DNA of 64,000 bases from Gammaproteobacteria bacterium. Its GTDB lineage: Bacteria > Pseudomonadota > Gammaproteobacteria > Burkholderiales > Rhodocyclaceae. Location: assembly GCA_018828385.1 (NCBI GenBank), contig JAHJVE010000005.1:1-64000 (forward strand), written 5' to 3'. The translations under genes and the position numbers were made by a program. Shown piece by piece: positions 8,478 through 17,449 of the stretch (the stretch's first letter is position 1; every line of letters starts with the position of its first letter). The notes beneath the pieces were generated by a model. It was not told where the DNA came from and searched no databases. It was given only the letters and a program-made list of their open reading frames with translations.

Positions 8478-10646
8478 TCAGTGCCGTGTGACTTGCAGAA
8501 ATTCCATCAATTGCCCTGAGGGCAGGGGCCGGCTGAAGAAATAGCCTTGCATTTCGTTGCAGCCGAGCTGGCGGAGGATGGCGACCTGTTGCTCGGTTTC
8601 GACGCCTTCGACGATGACGTGCAGGTTGAAATTTTTGGCAATGCCGACGATGGCCTGGATGATCGCGAACGAATCGTGGGAGCTTCTGAGGTCGCGCACG
8701 AATGACTGGTCGATCTTGATCCGGCTGACCGAAAAGCGGCGCAGGTAATTGAGCGACGAATAGCGCGTGCCGAAGTCGTCGATCGAAATATGAACGCCGG
8801 TGCTGCGCAGATGCTTGACGCGGGCGACGATGTTTTCGGCGTCCTTCATGAGCAGGCTTTCGGTGATTTCGATCTCGAGCGATTCGGGGGCGATGCTGAA
8901 TTCGTCGAGGGGAAGGCGGATGCGTTCGAGGAGATCGATGCGGTCGAATTCCCGGGCCGACAGATTGACCCCGAGCCGGAGATCGCCAAACCCCTGCGCC
9001 TTGAGGTGCGCCAGTTGCGCGCAGGCTTCGCGCAGCACCCAGTCGCTGATGGTGATGATGAGCCCGGTTTCCTCGGCAATCGGGATGAAGAGATCGGGGC
9101 TGATCATGCCGGCGCTCGGGTGGTGCCAGCGAATGAGCGCCTCGACGCCGACGATCTTGCCGGTGGCCGCGTTGATCTGCGGCTGGAAATACAGTTCGAA
9201 CTGGTTGCCGTCCTTGACCGCCTTGCGCAGATCGTTTTCCAGCGACAGGCGGTCGAGGTGGGCCGTGTGCATGTCGGGCTGGAAAGCCAGGGAGCCGTTC
9301 TTCCCCTGGTCCTTGACCTTGTACATCGCCATGTCGGCGCAGCGAATCAGGTCTTCGGCCGAGGTGCTGTTGTCCGGATAGACGGCAATCCCGATGCTGG
9401 TTGTCGCCAGGAACTGGGTTTCGCCGAGCAGGAAGGGTTTGCGCAGTTCAGCGAGGATCTTGTCGGCAACGACATGGACATCTTCGGTGTTGGCAATGCT
9501 CGGCAGCAGGGCGGTGAATTCATCGCCGCCCTGACGCGCCAGGGTGTCGCCGGTGCGCAGGCAGTTGCGGACGCGAATGGCGAATTTGCGCAGCAGTTGA
9601 TCGCCGACCTGGTGACCATAGGTGTCGTTGACCAGTTTGAAGCGGTCGATGTCGAGGAACATCACGGCGAGCTTTTCCTTGCGCCGCGAGGCCTGGGCAA
9701 TGGCCATCTCGAGCCGGTCGAAGAACAGGATGCGATTGGGCAGCTTGGTCAGCAGATCGTGGAAAGCCTGGAAGGTGATCGTTTCCTCGGCCTTCTTGCG
9801 TTCGGAAATGTCGCGCGCCACGCCCGAGGTGCCGAGAAAGGTTTCCGCCAACCCGCTCGGGTTCGTTTCGTACACCCCCTGCGAACTCAGGATGGCCGTC
9901 ATGAGCGGGCCGCTGCCCAGGCGCGGCATGGCCGGCTTGCGTTTGAAGCGCACTTCCAGGTTGCTCGTCGCCCGTTCGCCAACCCGCCGTTCGTTGAAAG
10001 CGTATTTGACGTGGTCGTGGTCGCGCGGATCGACGACTGCGGTGTAGCTCTGCCCGACCAGTTCCTCCGGGGCGTAGCCGAGCAGACTGCTGACGCGGCC
10101 GTTGATGAAGGTAAAGCGGCCTTCGTGATCGAGCGTGAAGATCAAGTCCGGCGACTGCTCGACAAGGAAGCGGTGCAGGCGTTCGGAGTGCTGGAGCTGG
10201 GTCGACACGACGGCGAGTTCCCGGTCGCGCTGGCGATTGGCCAGGGCCCGGTCGACGGCCAGGATCATGTCGTTCGGGTCGCAATCCTTGCGCAGGAATT
10301 CGAAGGCCCGGTGACGCAGGGCGTGAATGGCCGAGTTGATCGACTTGTCGGCGCTGAAGACGATGACCGAAGTGTCGATCTGGTGCGCCGTCATCCACTC
10401 CATGATCTCGAAGCCCGAGATGTCGGGCAGCCGCAAATCGAGGATGACGAGGTCGGTCATGCCCTCCTTGAGCCGGGCAATGGCCGCCTGCCCGGTGCTG
10501 GCTTCGCTGATCAGGCGCCGGTCGCCGGCCAGGAGTTCCTTGTAGGCATTGCGGAAGTGCGGCTCGTCATCGACGATCAAAATGTTCTGCCGCGACTGAA
10601 TGCCGGGAATTCTGGCCAACTCGTACAGCGCGGTGATGGCGTTCAT
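8478..10646 (-). CDS. Response regulator with PAS, GGDEF and EAL domains
   Basis: 722 residues controlling cyclic di-GMP. Domain order: receiver (about 20-135; NILIVDDEPHF, phospho-acceptor in LVILDLRLPD), PAS (about 160-290), GGDEF (about 300-460; intact RQGGDEF) and EAL (about 475-720; VEALIRWHHP, EITESLLM, DDFGTRYSSL, KIDQSFV, EGVETEQQ). Both catalytic motifs are intact, so synthesis and hydrolysis are both possible. Its ATG lies 3 nt after the stop of the HDOD-kinase gene, its probable partner. Confidence 0.95.
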   Translation of the reverse strand: MNAITALYELARIPGIQSRQNILIVDDEPHFRNAYKELLAGDRRLISEASTGQAAIARLKEGMTDLVILDLRLPDISGFEIMEWMTAHQIDTSVIVFSADKSINSAIHALRHRAFEFLRKDCDPNDMILAVDRALANRQRDRELAVVSTQLQHSERLHRFLVEQSPDLIFTLDHEGRFTFINGRVSSLLGYAPEELVGQSYTAVVDPRDHDHVKYAFNERRVGERATSNLEVRFKRKPAMPRLGSGPLMTAILSSQGVYETNPSGLAETFLGTSGVARDISERKKAEETITFQAFHDLLTKLPNRILFFDRLEMAIAQASRRKEKLAVMFLDIDRFKLVNDTYGHQVGDQLLRKFAIRVRNCLRTGDTLARQGGDEFTALLPSIANTEDVHVVADKILAELRKPFLLGETQFLATTSIGIAVYPDNSTSAEDLIRCADMAMYKVKDQGKNGSLAFQPDMHTAHLDRLSLENDLRKAVKDGNQFELYFQPQINAATGKIVGVEALIRWHHPSAGMISPDLFIPIAEETGLIITISDWVLREACAQLAHLKAQGFGDLRLGVNLSAREFDRIDLLERIRLPLDEFSIAPESLEIEITESLLMKDAENIVARVKHLRSTGVHISIDDFGTRYSSLNYLRRFSVSRIKIDQSFVRDLRSSHDSFAIIQAIVGIAKNFNLHVIVEGVETEQQVAILRQLGCNEMQGYFFSRPLPSGQLMEFLQVTRH

Positions 10647-10649
10647 GTC

Positions 10650-12794
10650 CTATTGCCCCGCTGCGCTGTCGCGGTTCTTGGGAATCAGCAGGGCGATGCT
10701 GGTGCCGGCGCCAAGCTGGCTGCGGCAGGTGATCAGGATGCCTTCGCGCCGCGCCAGGCTGCCGACCACGGACAGGCCGATGCCGCGTTGCGCCGTGTCG
10801 GCGATGTGCTTCGGCCGGTAGAGCGCCTGAATGGTGTCCTCGGCCATGCCCGGACCATTGTCGTCGACGCGCAATTGGACGTAGCTGGCGCCGTTGTGGA
10901 TGAGGTTGTCGCTGACCGAAATCTTGATGAGCTTGCCTTCGCCCAGGGCCTCGGAGGCATTCTTCCAGAGGTTGAGGACGATCTGCTTGAGGTTGTCGCG
11001 ATTGACCGGAACCGGTAGCTCGATCTGCGGCAGCGCCGTTTCGACCCGTATCCCCTTGGCGTTGAACAAGGTGTCGGCATAGAGCAGCAGAAAGTCGTTG
11101 AGGACGCCAACGAGGTCGATGTTGCCGGCCGGCGCCGTGCTTTTGAGCGACTGCGTCATGTGGCCGACGATGTTGGCGACACGGTCGATTTCCTCGGTCA
11201 GCACGGCCAGTTCCTGGCGCACGCCATCCTCCGGCAGCTTGCGCTCGAGAATGCTCAGATAGCTCTTGATAATGCCCAGCGGGTTGCCGGCTTCATGGAC
11301 GATCTGGCGGGCCTGGCGGCTGAATTGCTGGGTCAGTTCGGCTTCGACTTGCTGGCGGTGCTGCGCGGCTTCGAACACGGCGTCGAGGCTGATCGCGGCG
11401 ATCTTGCCGAAGTTGGCCAGCCAGGGAACGCGGCGCAGCAGGCGGCCGTACTGCTTTTCCGACAGGCCGCAGATCAGGACGCCGATGACGCGGCTACGCG
11501 CCTGCATCGGGATGCAGAGCAGACCATCGGCGGACAGGGCGCGGGCGAGTTGCAGATCGAGCAAGGCGGGCGAATCGGTCTGGTCAAAGGTTGTCCGAAC
11601 CTGGCGCCCGATCACAGCCGCTGCGGCCAGCGAGCGGGAAGAGACCAGTGGGATGGCAAGTTGCCGGAAAAGTTCCGGCTGGGCGCCAACTTTCTCGCCG
11701 CTCAGGGCGTCGCCTTTCTCATTGGCGAGCAGGATGGCGATCTTCGGGAGATCGAAAAGGATGCGCGCCGATTCGCGGAGGGCGAGGAGGACTTCGGTGT
11801 CGCTGCCGAGCTGGAAGAGATCCTGCTGCAAGGGCTGGAGCAGGGCCATGCCGCCGACCGTGGCGGCAATTGCTTCTTCCGCCGGGTTGGTCGGGTCGGC
11901 CAGGAGCGGCATCGGCGCCGGTGGCGTCGCGCGCCGTTTGGGGAATTCGTCGGCGATGCAGATGCCCAACGCTTCGGCAATCTGGCGGGCGCGCTGGATG
12001 GCGCGTTCGCGCACGGCAAGCAGGGCCGACATGTCTAGTTTCGGGCTGCTGCGATTGACCACCAGGCTCAGTTCCACCGTGCTCTCGGCCGTCGTGCTCA
12101 GCGTCTGGGCCAGCCAGACGATCTGCGGCAAGGCGGTGGCGGTGACGATCTGGGCGGCCGAGGCGTGATGGAAAGCGACGCCGTCGGCGAGCACCGAATC
12201 CAGCCCCCACTGATCGATCAGCCAGCCGCCGACGTCGGCGTGCGTGGTCCCGAACAGTTGCGCTTCCTCGGCCTGGAGCCTCGGGGTTTCGGTCGAATTG
12301 ACGAGAAAACGTTGATACGGCTCGCCGAGCGCCGAGAGCAGGATCAGTTCGCCAATATCGTGCAAAAGGCCCGACAGGTAGGCTTCATCGGGGTGCGGGT
12401 AATCGGCCAGTTCGGCCACGCCGCGGGCGATTTCACCGACCAGCAGGGAATGGCTCCAGTAGTCGGCGATATCGAATTTGTCGAGATGGGGGTTGCGGTC
12501 AAATAGCCGCTGAATGGACAGGCAGGTCGCCAGCGAGCGAACGAGGCGCGTGCCCAGCGCGATGAGACAGGTTTCGAGATTGTTGACTTCCTTGCCCCGA
12601 CGCAGGGCGGGGGAGTTGGCGACGCTCAGGATGCGGCTGGCCAGCCCGGGGTCCTGTTCGACGATGCCGGCCAGTTCGCCCATCGTTGCCTGCTCGTCTT
12701 CGACCGTCCGCACCAGCCGCAGCAGAATCTCGGGCGGCGAGGGAATCCGCGCGATATCGATTGATTCCAGAACGGATTTGGGCAGGCTGTGCAT
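10650..12794 (-). CDS. HDOD-domain sensor histidine kinase
   Basis: 714 residues. N-terminal HDOD domain (about 15-210; PSPPEILLRL, SGLLHDIGELILLSAL), a GAF-like middle (about 330-480), and a C-terminal kinase with H-box (QIVHEAGNPLGIIKSYLSIL), N-box (NLWKNASEAL), G1 (DDNGPGM) and G2 (RGIGLSVVG). Soluble, no membrane segment. It probably phosphorylates the REC-GGDEF-EAL protein encoded 3 nt downstream. The input signal is unknown. Confidence 0.92.
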   Translation of the reverse strand: MHSLPKSVLESIDIARIPSPPEILLRLVRTVEDEQATMGELAGIVEQDPGLASRILSVANSPALRRGKEVNNLETCLIALGTRLVRSLATCLSIQRLFDRNPHLDKFDIADYWSHSLLVGEIARGVAELADYPHPDEAYLSGLLHDIGELILLSALGEPYQRFLVNSTETPRLQAEEAQLFGTTHADVGGWLIDQWGLDSVLADGVAFHHASAAQIVTATALPQIVWLAQTLSTTAESTVELSLVVNRSSPKLDMSALLAVRERAIQRARQIAEALGICIADEFPKRRATPPAPMPLLADPTNPAEEAIAATVGGMALLQPLQQDLFQLGSDTEVLLALRESARILFDLPKIAILLANEKGDALSGEKVGAQPELFRQLAIPLVSSRSLAAAAVIGRQVRTTFDQTDSPALLDLQLARALSADGLLCIPMQARSRVIGVLICGLSEKQYGRLLRRVPWLANFGKIAAISLDAVFEAAQHRQQVEAELTQQFSRQARQIVHEAGNPLGIIKSYLSILERKLPEDGVRQELAVLTEEIDRVANIVGHMTQSLKSTAPAGNIDLVGVLNDFLLLYADTLFNAKGIRVETALPQIELPVPVNRDNLKQIVLNLWKNASEALGEGKLIKISVSDNLIHNGASYVQLRVDDNGPGMAEDTIQALYRPKHIADTAQRGIGLSVVGSLARREGILITCRSQLGAGTSIALLIPKNRDSAAGQ

Positions 12795-12978
12795 GAGGGC
12801 GAAGGTTCAAATATGACTTGTGGGCTGCACGGGGGAGGATGTGGCTGGTATTTAAACATGACGGACACAATTCTAATTTACACAGGAAATGGGTCGTAAA
12901 TATGAAATGTTGGAAATATTTTCGGTTTGAATGGCAAGGAGATTGGCCAGGGTTTTGGCACCCCGTCCGCCGCGGGGG

Positions 12979-13018
12979 ATTTCCAAATTTGGCTGAAATT
13001 TCCGGTTGACCGTAGAAG
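12979..13018 (-). repeat. Dispersed 39-bp repeat, copy C
   Basis: On the minus strand it reads TCTACGGTCAACCGGAAA, then a diverged middle and CCAAATTTGGAAAT. It starts 24 nt after the stop of the sensor-kinase gene (13043), on that gene's coding strand, well before the next gene's start at 12794. Confidence 0.85.
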
Positions 13019-13042
13019 CGGCGTCAACGCCGGAGGGCTGGC

Positions 13043-15022
13043 TCAGGCAGTCGGAATCCATAGCGTGACGACCGTGCCGCGGCCGATCGTACTCTCGATG
13101 CTGACCTGGCCCCCATGCAGCTCGATGATTTCCTTGACGATGCTCATGCCGAGCCCGGTGCCGGGAATCTTGCCGGACGTATCAGCTCGGTAGAAGCGTT
13201 CGCAAACACGGGCCAGTTGTTCGGCAGTCATGCCTATTCCGTGGTCTGAAATGCGAATTCCGATCTGTCCGGGCTGCATCGCACCCGTCGAAACAATCAG
13301 TGCCACTTCGACCAGGCCGCCGTTGGGCGAATACTTGTAGGCGTTTGAAAGTACATTGCTGACCGCTTGCGTCAGCTTTTTGCGGTCGACCCTGACCCAG
13401 TGCTGTTGTTTGTTGGATGGCGGGACGGGTGGTTCGCAGCCCTCGATGATCTTGAAATTGGTGAGTACTTCGCGCAAAAGATCGCCAAGCTCGATTCGGG
13501 CGAGATTGAAGTCCTTGCCCCGGCGTTCCTCGATGCGAACCAGATCAAGCAATTCGTTGATGATCGATACCATCAACTCGGACTGGCGATGGATGATGTC
13601 GAGAAACTCCTGCTGCTCTGCCTGGCTGAACGGGTGCTTCAGCATCAACTCCGAATAGCCAAAAATACTGGCCATCGGAGTGCGTAGTTCATGGGCTGCG
13701 GTGGAAAGGAACTCGCTTTTCAGTCGATCGACTTCTGTTTCGTGTGTTACGTCTCGAAAGTACAGGATTTGGGATACCGTTTCTGCCTCGGAGATGCGAA
13801 TTCCTACTTCGAGAACGCGCTTGCCGGCTCCCGCTATCTCGATCAATTGGCGTGTTTTGCAGCCTTCCTTGTCCGCCGATTGCATTGCTTCGACACCTGA
13901 AAAACGGGCGCTCTCCGAACAGCGCTGGGCCAGGTGCCTGGCGAACGCCTGTTCGTCCAGGCCGGCAATGTCGCTTTCTTCAAGGCCGGTCATCCGGCTG
14001 AAGGTCGGGCTGATGTATTTGACGCGTCGCGCGCGGTCAAAGGAAACAAACCCGTCAGGGCTCAAAGAAAAGATTGCGTCCAGTTGTCGCCTGACTTCCT
14101 CCAGCGAGGATAGCGAGCGAAAAAGCATGAAAAAGAGCGAAAGTGCCAGGACGCTGACCGCTGCCGCCCCGAACATGACGGTTTTTCGATGGGCAAAATA
14201 GGGGGCGAGAACTTCATCGACTGCCTCCCCTACGACAAAACTCATGGCGTAGCCCGGCACCCGGTAATAACCGTAAATCCTTTCCCTGCCGTCAACCGCC
14301 GCGCTCCGGCTGAAATTTCCCGAGCCGGCCGTGTCGTTGCGAAGATAGGGCGTGTCCTTGAGCACTTTGCCCAGACTCGATTCAAGGGTGGGGTAGCGCG
14401 CCATGATTTCTCCGGTATCGCGCACGACCGTCAGAGAACTCGCGCCAACAATGCGCAGTTTTTCGCCAAAGCCGGCAAATTGCTCGGGACTGACGGAAAC
14501 CACCAGCACCCCTTCGAATTGGCCATTGCGGAGAATCGGACGGGTAATCTGGATCGACCATTTGCCGGAAACTTTCCCCTTGACTGGCCGACTGATGAAA
14601 AGACGGTCAGCGTTCCTCGCCTCTTTGTGGAACCGGAAATGTTCCCGATGCGCAAGGTCGACCCGCTCATTGGAGGAGGTCAGGTTGGAATAGGCCAGTA
14701 TTCCTTCCCGGTCGATGACGGCTACCTGAAAGGTCAGGTCGTCGATGTTTTCCTGCCGGCGCTGGACCGAGGCGGCGAACGATTTCCAGTCGCCGTTCCA
14801 TTCCCGACGGATGTCTAGTATGAATTCGTTGATTCGTTTGAATGTTGACCGCGAATATTCGGCAAGGACATGCGCTTGCACCGCAGTACGGACCTCTGCT
14901 TCGCGCAGGTGAGTTTGCCGACTGCGATGCAGCTCATAGGCAGCAGCAGCCCAAACCAAAATGATGGCCAGCACCACGATGAACCGGATCTGGTTCTTGA
15001 GTTGGGATCGCGCTTGTTTCAT
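13043..15022 (-). CDS. Membrane sensor histidine kinase with extracytoplasmic dCache-like sensor and PAS
   Basis: 659 residues from ATG 15022 (TTG 15031 is an alternative). TM1 at about 13-32 (FIVVLAIILVWAAAAYEL), a periplasmic Cache-like region to about 275, TM2 at about 285-305 (VMFGAAAVSVLALSLFFMLF), PAS (about 320-430), HisKA with AAHELRTPMASIFGYSE, and HATPase (NVLSNAYKYSPNGG, DHGIGM, GTGLGMSIVKE). No obvious DNA-binding partner is adjacent; the HDOD, HD-GYP and single-domain regulators upstream are candidates. Confidence 0.93.
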   Translation of the reverse strand: MKQARSQLKNQIRFIVVLAIILVWAAAAYELHRSRQTHLREAEVRTAVQAHVLAEYSRSTFKRINEFILDIRREWNGDWKSFAASVQRRQENIDDLTFQVAVIDREGILAYSNLTSSNERVDLAHREHFRFHKEARNADRLFISRPVKGKVSGKWSIQITRPILRNGQFEGVLVVSVSPEQFAGFGEKLRIVGASSLTVVRDTGEIMARYPTLESSLGKVLKDTPYLRNDTAGSGNFSRSAAVDGRERIYGYYRVPGYAMSFVVGEAVDEVLAPYFAHRKTVMFGAAAVSVLALSLFFMLFRSLSSLEEVRRQLDAIFSLSPDGFVSFDRARRVKYISPTFSRMTGLEESDIAGLDEQAFARHLAQRCSESARFSGVEAMQSADKEGCKTRQLIEIAGAGKRVLEVGIRISEAETVSQILYFRDVTHETEVDRLKSEFLSTAAHELRTPMASIFGYSELMLKHPFSQAEQQEFLDIIHRQSELMVSIINELLDLVRIEERRGKDFNLARIELGDLLREVLTNFKIIEGCEPPVPPSNKQQHWVRVDRKKLTQAVSNVLSNAYKYSPNGGLVEVALIVSTGAMQPGQIGIRISDHGIGMTAEQLARVCERFYRADTSGKIPGTGLGMSIVKEIIELHGGQVSIESTIGRGTVVTLWIPTA

Positions 15023-15043
15023 GTCGGGCAAATCAGGCCGAAT

Positions 15044-15922
15044 TCATCGGGTCGCATGGGCTGAGTCTGAGCCGGTGGCAAACATCCTGTTCGCATGCTG
15101 GCTACGCGCTTCAATCCGGCCAAATAGGGGCTGGATTTTTTCGTTGAAGACGATGCCGAGGGATGTGCAGGCTGAACTGGAAATTGCGGTCACCTTGTTT
15201 TCGCGTCGCCCGCCAAGGTCGAGTGCGCTGGCCAGTACCTCGGCAACCCCGATCAACGGTGCCAGAGGCTCGTTGGGCGGCGAGAATATCTTGTGATGAT
15301 GATCGATGGCAGAAACAATGGCGGGGGGCAGTTTCCAGTGCTCGGCCAGCCAGGCGCCGATCCGGGCATGATCGACGTCGAATTGCTCGCGCTCGGCGTT
15401 TTCGATTCCTTCACCGCGACAGAATGCGCGCTCCATGGCCATGGCAAAGGCGTCCGACCTGAAGCGGAAAAGCCATAGTTGTCCGATGTCGTGCAATAGC
15501 CCGGCGATCAGCGCGGCTTCCGCATCAATCGGTACCGCAACATGCACGGCCAGTTCTTCTGCGCACACACCGACAGCGACGCTATGCGTCCAGTAGGTGG
15601 ACGGCAGGCATTCATCTGCGGCTATTTGGGCAAATTGACCAATGCTGCTCAGCAAGCTGATCTGGCGAACGTGGGACAGGCCAATCAGCGAGGCGGCCGT
15701 ATAGACGTCCCTGATCGCCGGGGCGCGATTGGCCGCCCGATTGGCCGCCGATAGCACGCGAGCGGTGATGACCGGATCGTGGGCGATGTAGTCGCTCAGT
15801 TCGTTGAGATTGCATTCCGGATCGTCCAGCGAAGCCAGAATTTCCGTGACAATGCGAGGGAAACTGGGCAGCCCTGCTGTTCGTGCAATGACCTCATCCT
15901 GGGTAACGGTGGTTCTTGGCAT
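15044..15922 (-). CDS. HDOD-domain signalling protein
   Basis: 292 residues, HDOD domain only (about 15-220), with the degenerate HD motif in AGLLHDIGQLWLFRF and DHHHKIFSPP near residue 215. HDOD proteins are catalytically inactive relatives of HD-GYP and act as signalling scaffolds. The gene starts 2 nt after the stop of the 112-residue gene, in a run of five same-strand signalling genes. Confidence 0.88.
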   Translation of the reverse strand: MPRTTVTQDEVIARTAGLPSFPRIVTEILASLDDPECNLNELSDYIAHDPVITARVLSAANRAANRAPAIRDVYTAASLIGLSHVRQISLLSSIGQFAQIAADECLPSTYWTHSVAVGVCAEELAVHVAVPIDAEAALIAGLLHDIGQLWLFRFRSDAFAMAMERAFCRGEGIENAEREQFDVDHARIGAWLAEHWKLPPAIVSAIDHHHKIFSPPNEPLAPLIGVAEVLASALDLGGRRENKVTAISSSACTSLGIVFNEKIQPLFGRIEARSQHANRMFATGSDSAHATR

Positions 15923-15924
15923 GG

Positions 15925-16263
15925 TCAGGAACTCCGATAGGCCAGGATCTGGTCGAACAGCGCCATCGTGGTCGGATCGCCGAGATCGGCGTCGGAAAAA
16001 ATTTCCATGATGCGGCCGGCGACCAGTGCGGTATCTTGCGCGATTTGCTCATCGCTTCGGGTATCCGGTTCGGCGATGAAAATGAATTCGGCACGATTGG
16101 CCGTCAACTGGCGAAGATTGTCGGGCGTCAGCATGTGCCCTGCCGGCAGCGAGAATCGTGTTTGCCGATGCTTGATGACATTGAGCGGAGCAGCCAGGGT
16201 CATGCCTGCTTCGGCTTCGCTGACCGGAATGTATTGTGTGCGGGTTCTCATGCTGGTTTCCAT
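15925..16263 (-). CDS. Hypothetical protein of the HD-GYP locus
   Basis: 112 residues from ATG 16263 (MRTRTQYIPVSEAEAGMTLA, counting the second Met). It resembles the N-terminal region that precedes HD-GYP domains in some proteins (IPVSEAEAGMTLAAPL, FSLPAGHMLTPDNLRQL), but here it stands alone. It lies between the HD-GYP gene and the HDOD gene with gaps of 10 and 2 nt, so it probably belongs to the same signalling complex. Function not known. Confidence 0.72.
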   Translation of the reverse strand: METSMRTRTQYIPVSEAEAGMTLAAPLNVIKHRQTRFSLPAGHMLTPDNLRQLTANRAEFIFIAEPDTRSDEQIAQDTALVAGRIMEIFSDADLGDPTTMALFDQILAYRSS

Positions 16264-16273
16264 TGCGGCGCAG

Positions 16274-17449
16274 TCAGGCCGGCTGGCCGTCGACCAGTTC
16301 GTTGGCAATTTCGGCGAATTTCCGCTCTATCCTGAAAAATGAATCGACGATGGCCGGGTCGAAGTGTGAACCTCTTCCCCCGGCAATGATGCCGGCCGCC
16401 GTTTCGTGCGGCATCGACGATTTGTATACCCGCCGGCTGGTGAGGGCGTCATAGACGTCGGCTATGGCCATCAATCTGGCCGGGAGCGGAATGGCAACCC
16501 CGGAAAGCCCGTTGGGGTAGCCGCTACCATTCCATTTTTCGTGGTGACCGTAAGCGATTTCGCGGGCGACATGAAGAAAGGAATTGCTTTCCCCAAGACT
16601 GGCTTCGGCGGCGGAAATGGCCCGAAAACCATGCTCCGGGTGGGTTTTCATGATCTCGAATTCATCAGGCGTCAGCCGACCTTGCTTAAGCAGGATGTGG
16701 TCAGGGATTGCAACTTTGCCAATATCGTGGAGGGGGGCCGATTTGTAGATTAGGTCAACCGTTTCGTCGTCAAGGGCGGGGCCATATTCAGGATCGTCCC
16801 GCAGCGCGAGCGCCAGTTCCCGGACGTAGCCCTGCGTGCGGCGCAAATGACGCCCGGTATCGTTGTCGCGGGTTTCTGCCAGCGATGAAAATGCGACGAT
16901 CGTGACGTCCTGAGTCTTGGCCAGTTGGCGCAAGGCGGCCTGCAACTCCTCATTGCGCTGGGCCAGCTCGGCTGTGCGCTCGGCGATCCGATGGTCGAGC
17001 GCATCGTTTTGGTTGGCCATCAGCCGCATGACCCGTCCGTGGCTGACATGGTTGGCAACGCGGGCGAGCAGGATGGCCGATGTTAACGGGCCAGCGATGT
17101 AGTCATCGGCTCCGGTAGTCAAGCCAAATCCCAATTCGTGAAGACTTTCTCGTTCTGTCAGGGAGACGATGGGAATGTCCTGCAGTTCCGATCTCTTTCG
17201 CAATGCCTGGCATAACGCTCGCGCCTCCGCCGACGGCATTTGGACGTTGAGCAGGATAAGGTCGACCTGATGTTGCGCAACGTGATCGAGAGCTGCCTGA
17301 GTGTCGATGAATGGATGGACGTTGTGATGAGGGGTGAGCAGATTGATCAGCGCCGGCACGTCCTCAACCTGGTCTTTGAGCAGCAGAATATCGGCCCTGT
17401 CAGCAATCAGCAGGTCCTTGACCGGGGTCGATTTGTCGTCGATTTTCAT
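16274..17449 (-). CDS. Response regulator with HD-GYP domain
   Basis: 391 residues. Receiver domain at about 15-135 (DLILLNVQMPSAEA), coiled region, then HD-GYP phosphodiesterase with LHDIGKVAIPDHILLKQG, HPEHGFRAI, HHEKWNGSGYPNGLSG and ADVYDALTSRR. All metal and GYP residues are present, so cyclic di-GMP hydrolysis is expected. ATG 17449 overlaps the stop of the PAS-GGDEF gene (ATGA), coupling a cyclase to a phosphodiesterase. Confidence 0.94.
   Translation of the reverse strand: MKIDDKSTPVKDLLIADRADILLLKDQVEDVPALINLLTPHHNVHPFIDTQAALDHVAQHQVDLILLNVQMPSAEARALCQALRKRSELQDIPIVSLTERESLHELGFGLTTGADDYIAGPLTSAILLARVANHVSHGRVMRLMANQNDALDHRIAERTAELAQRNEELQAALRQLAKTQDVTIVAFSSLAETRDNDTGRHLRRTQGYVRELALALRDDPEYGPALDDETVDLIYKSAPLHDIGKVAIPDHILLKQGRLTPDEFEIMKTHPEHGFRAISAAEASLGESNSFLHVAREIAYGHHEKWNGSGYPNGLSGVAIPLPARLMAIADVYDALTSRRVYKSSMPHETAAGIIAGGRGSHFDPAIVDSFFRIERKFAEIANELVDGQPA

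Noticed and set aside
8790..11018. Very long plus-strand open frame opposite the GGDEF-EAL and HDOD-kinase genes
   Set aside because: It is the antisense shadow of two well-recognised genes in high-GC DNA.
16527..16553. GTGACCGTAAGCG in the HD-GYP gene
   Set aside because: It encodes the conserved AYGHHEKWNG motif; resemblance is chance.
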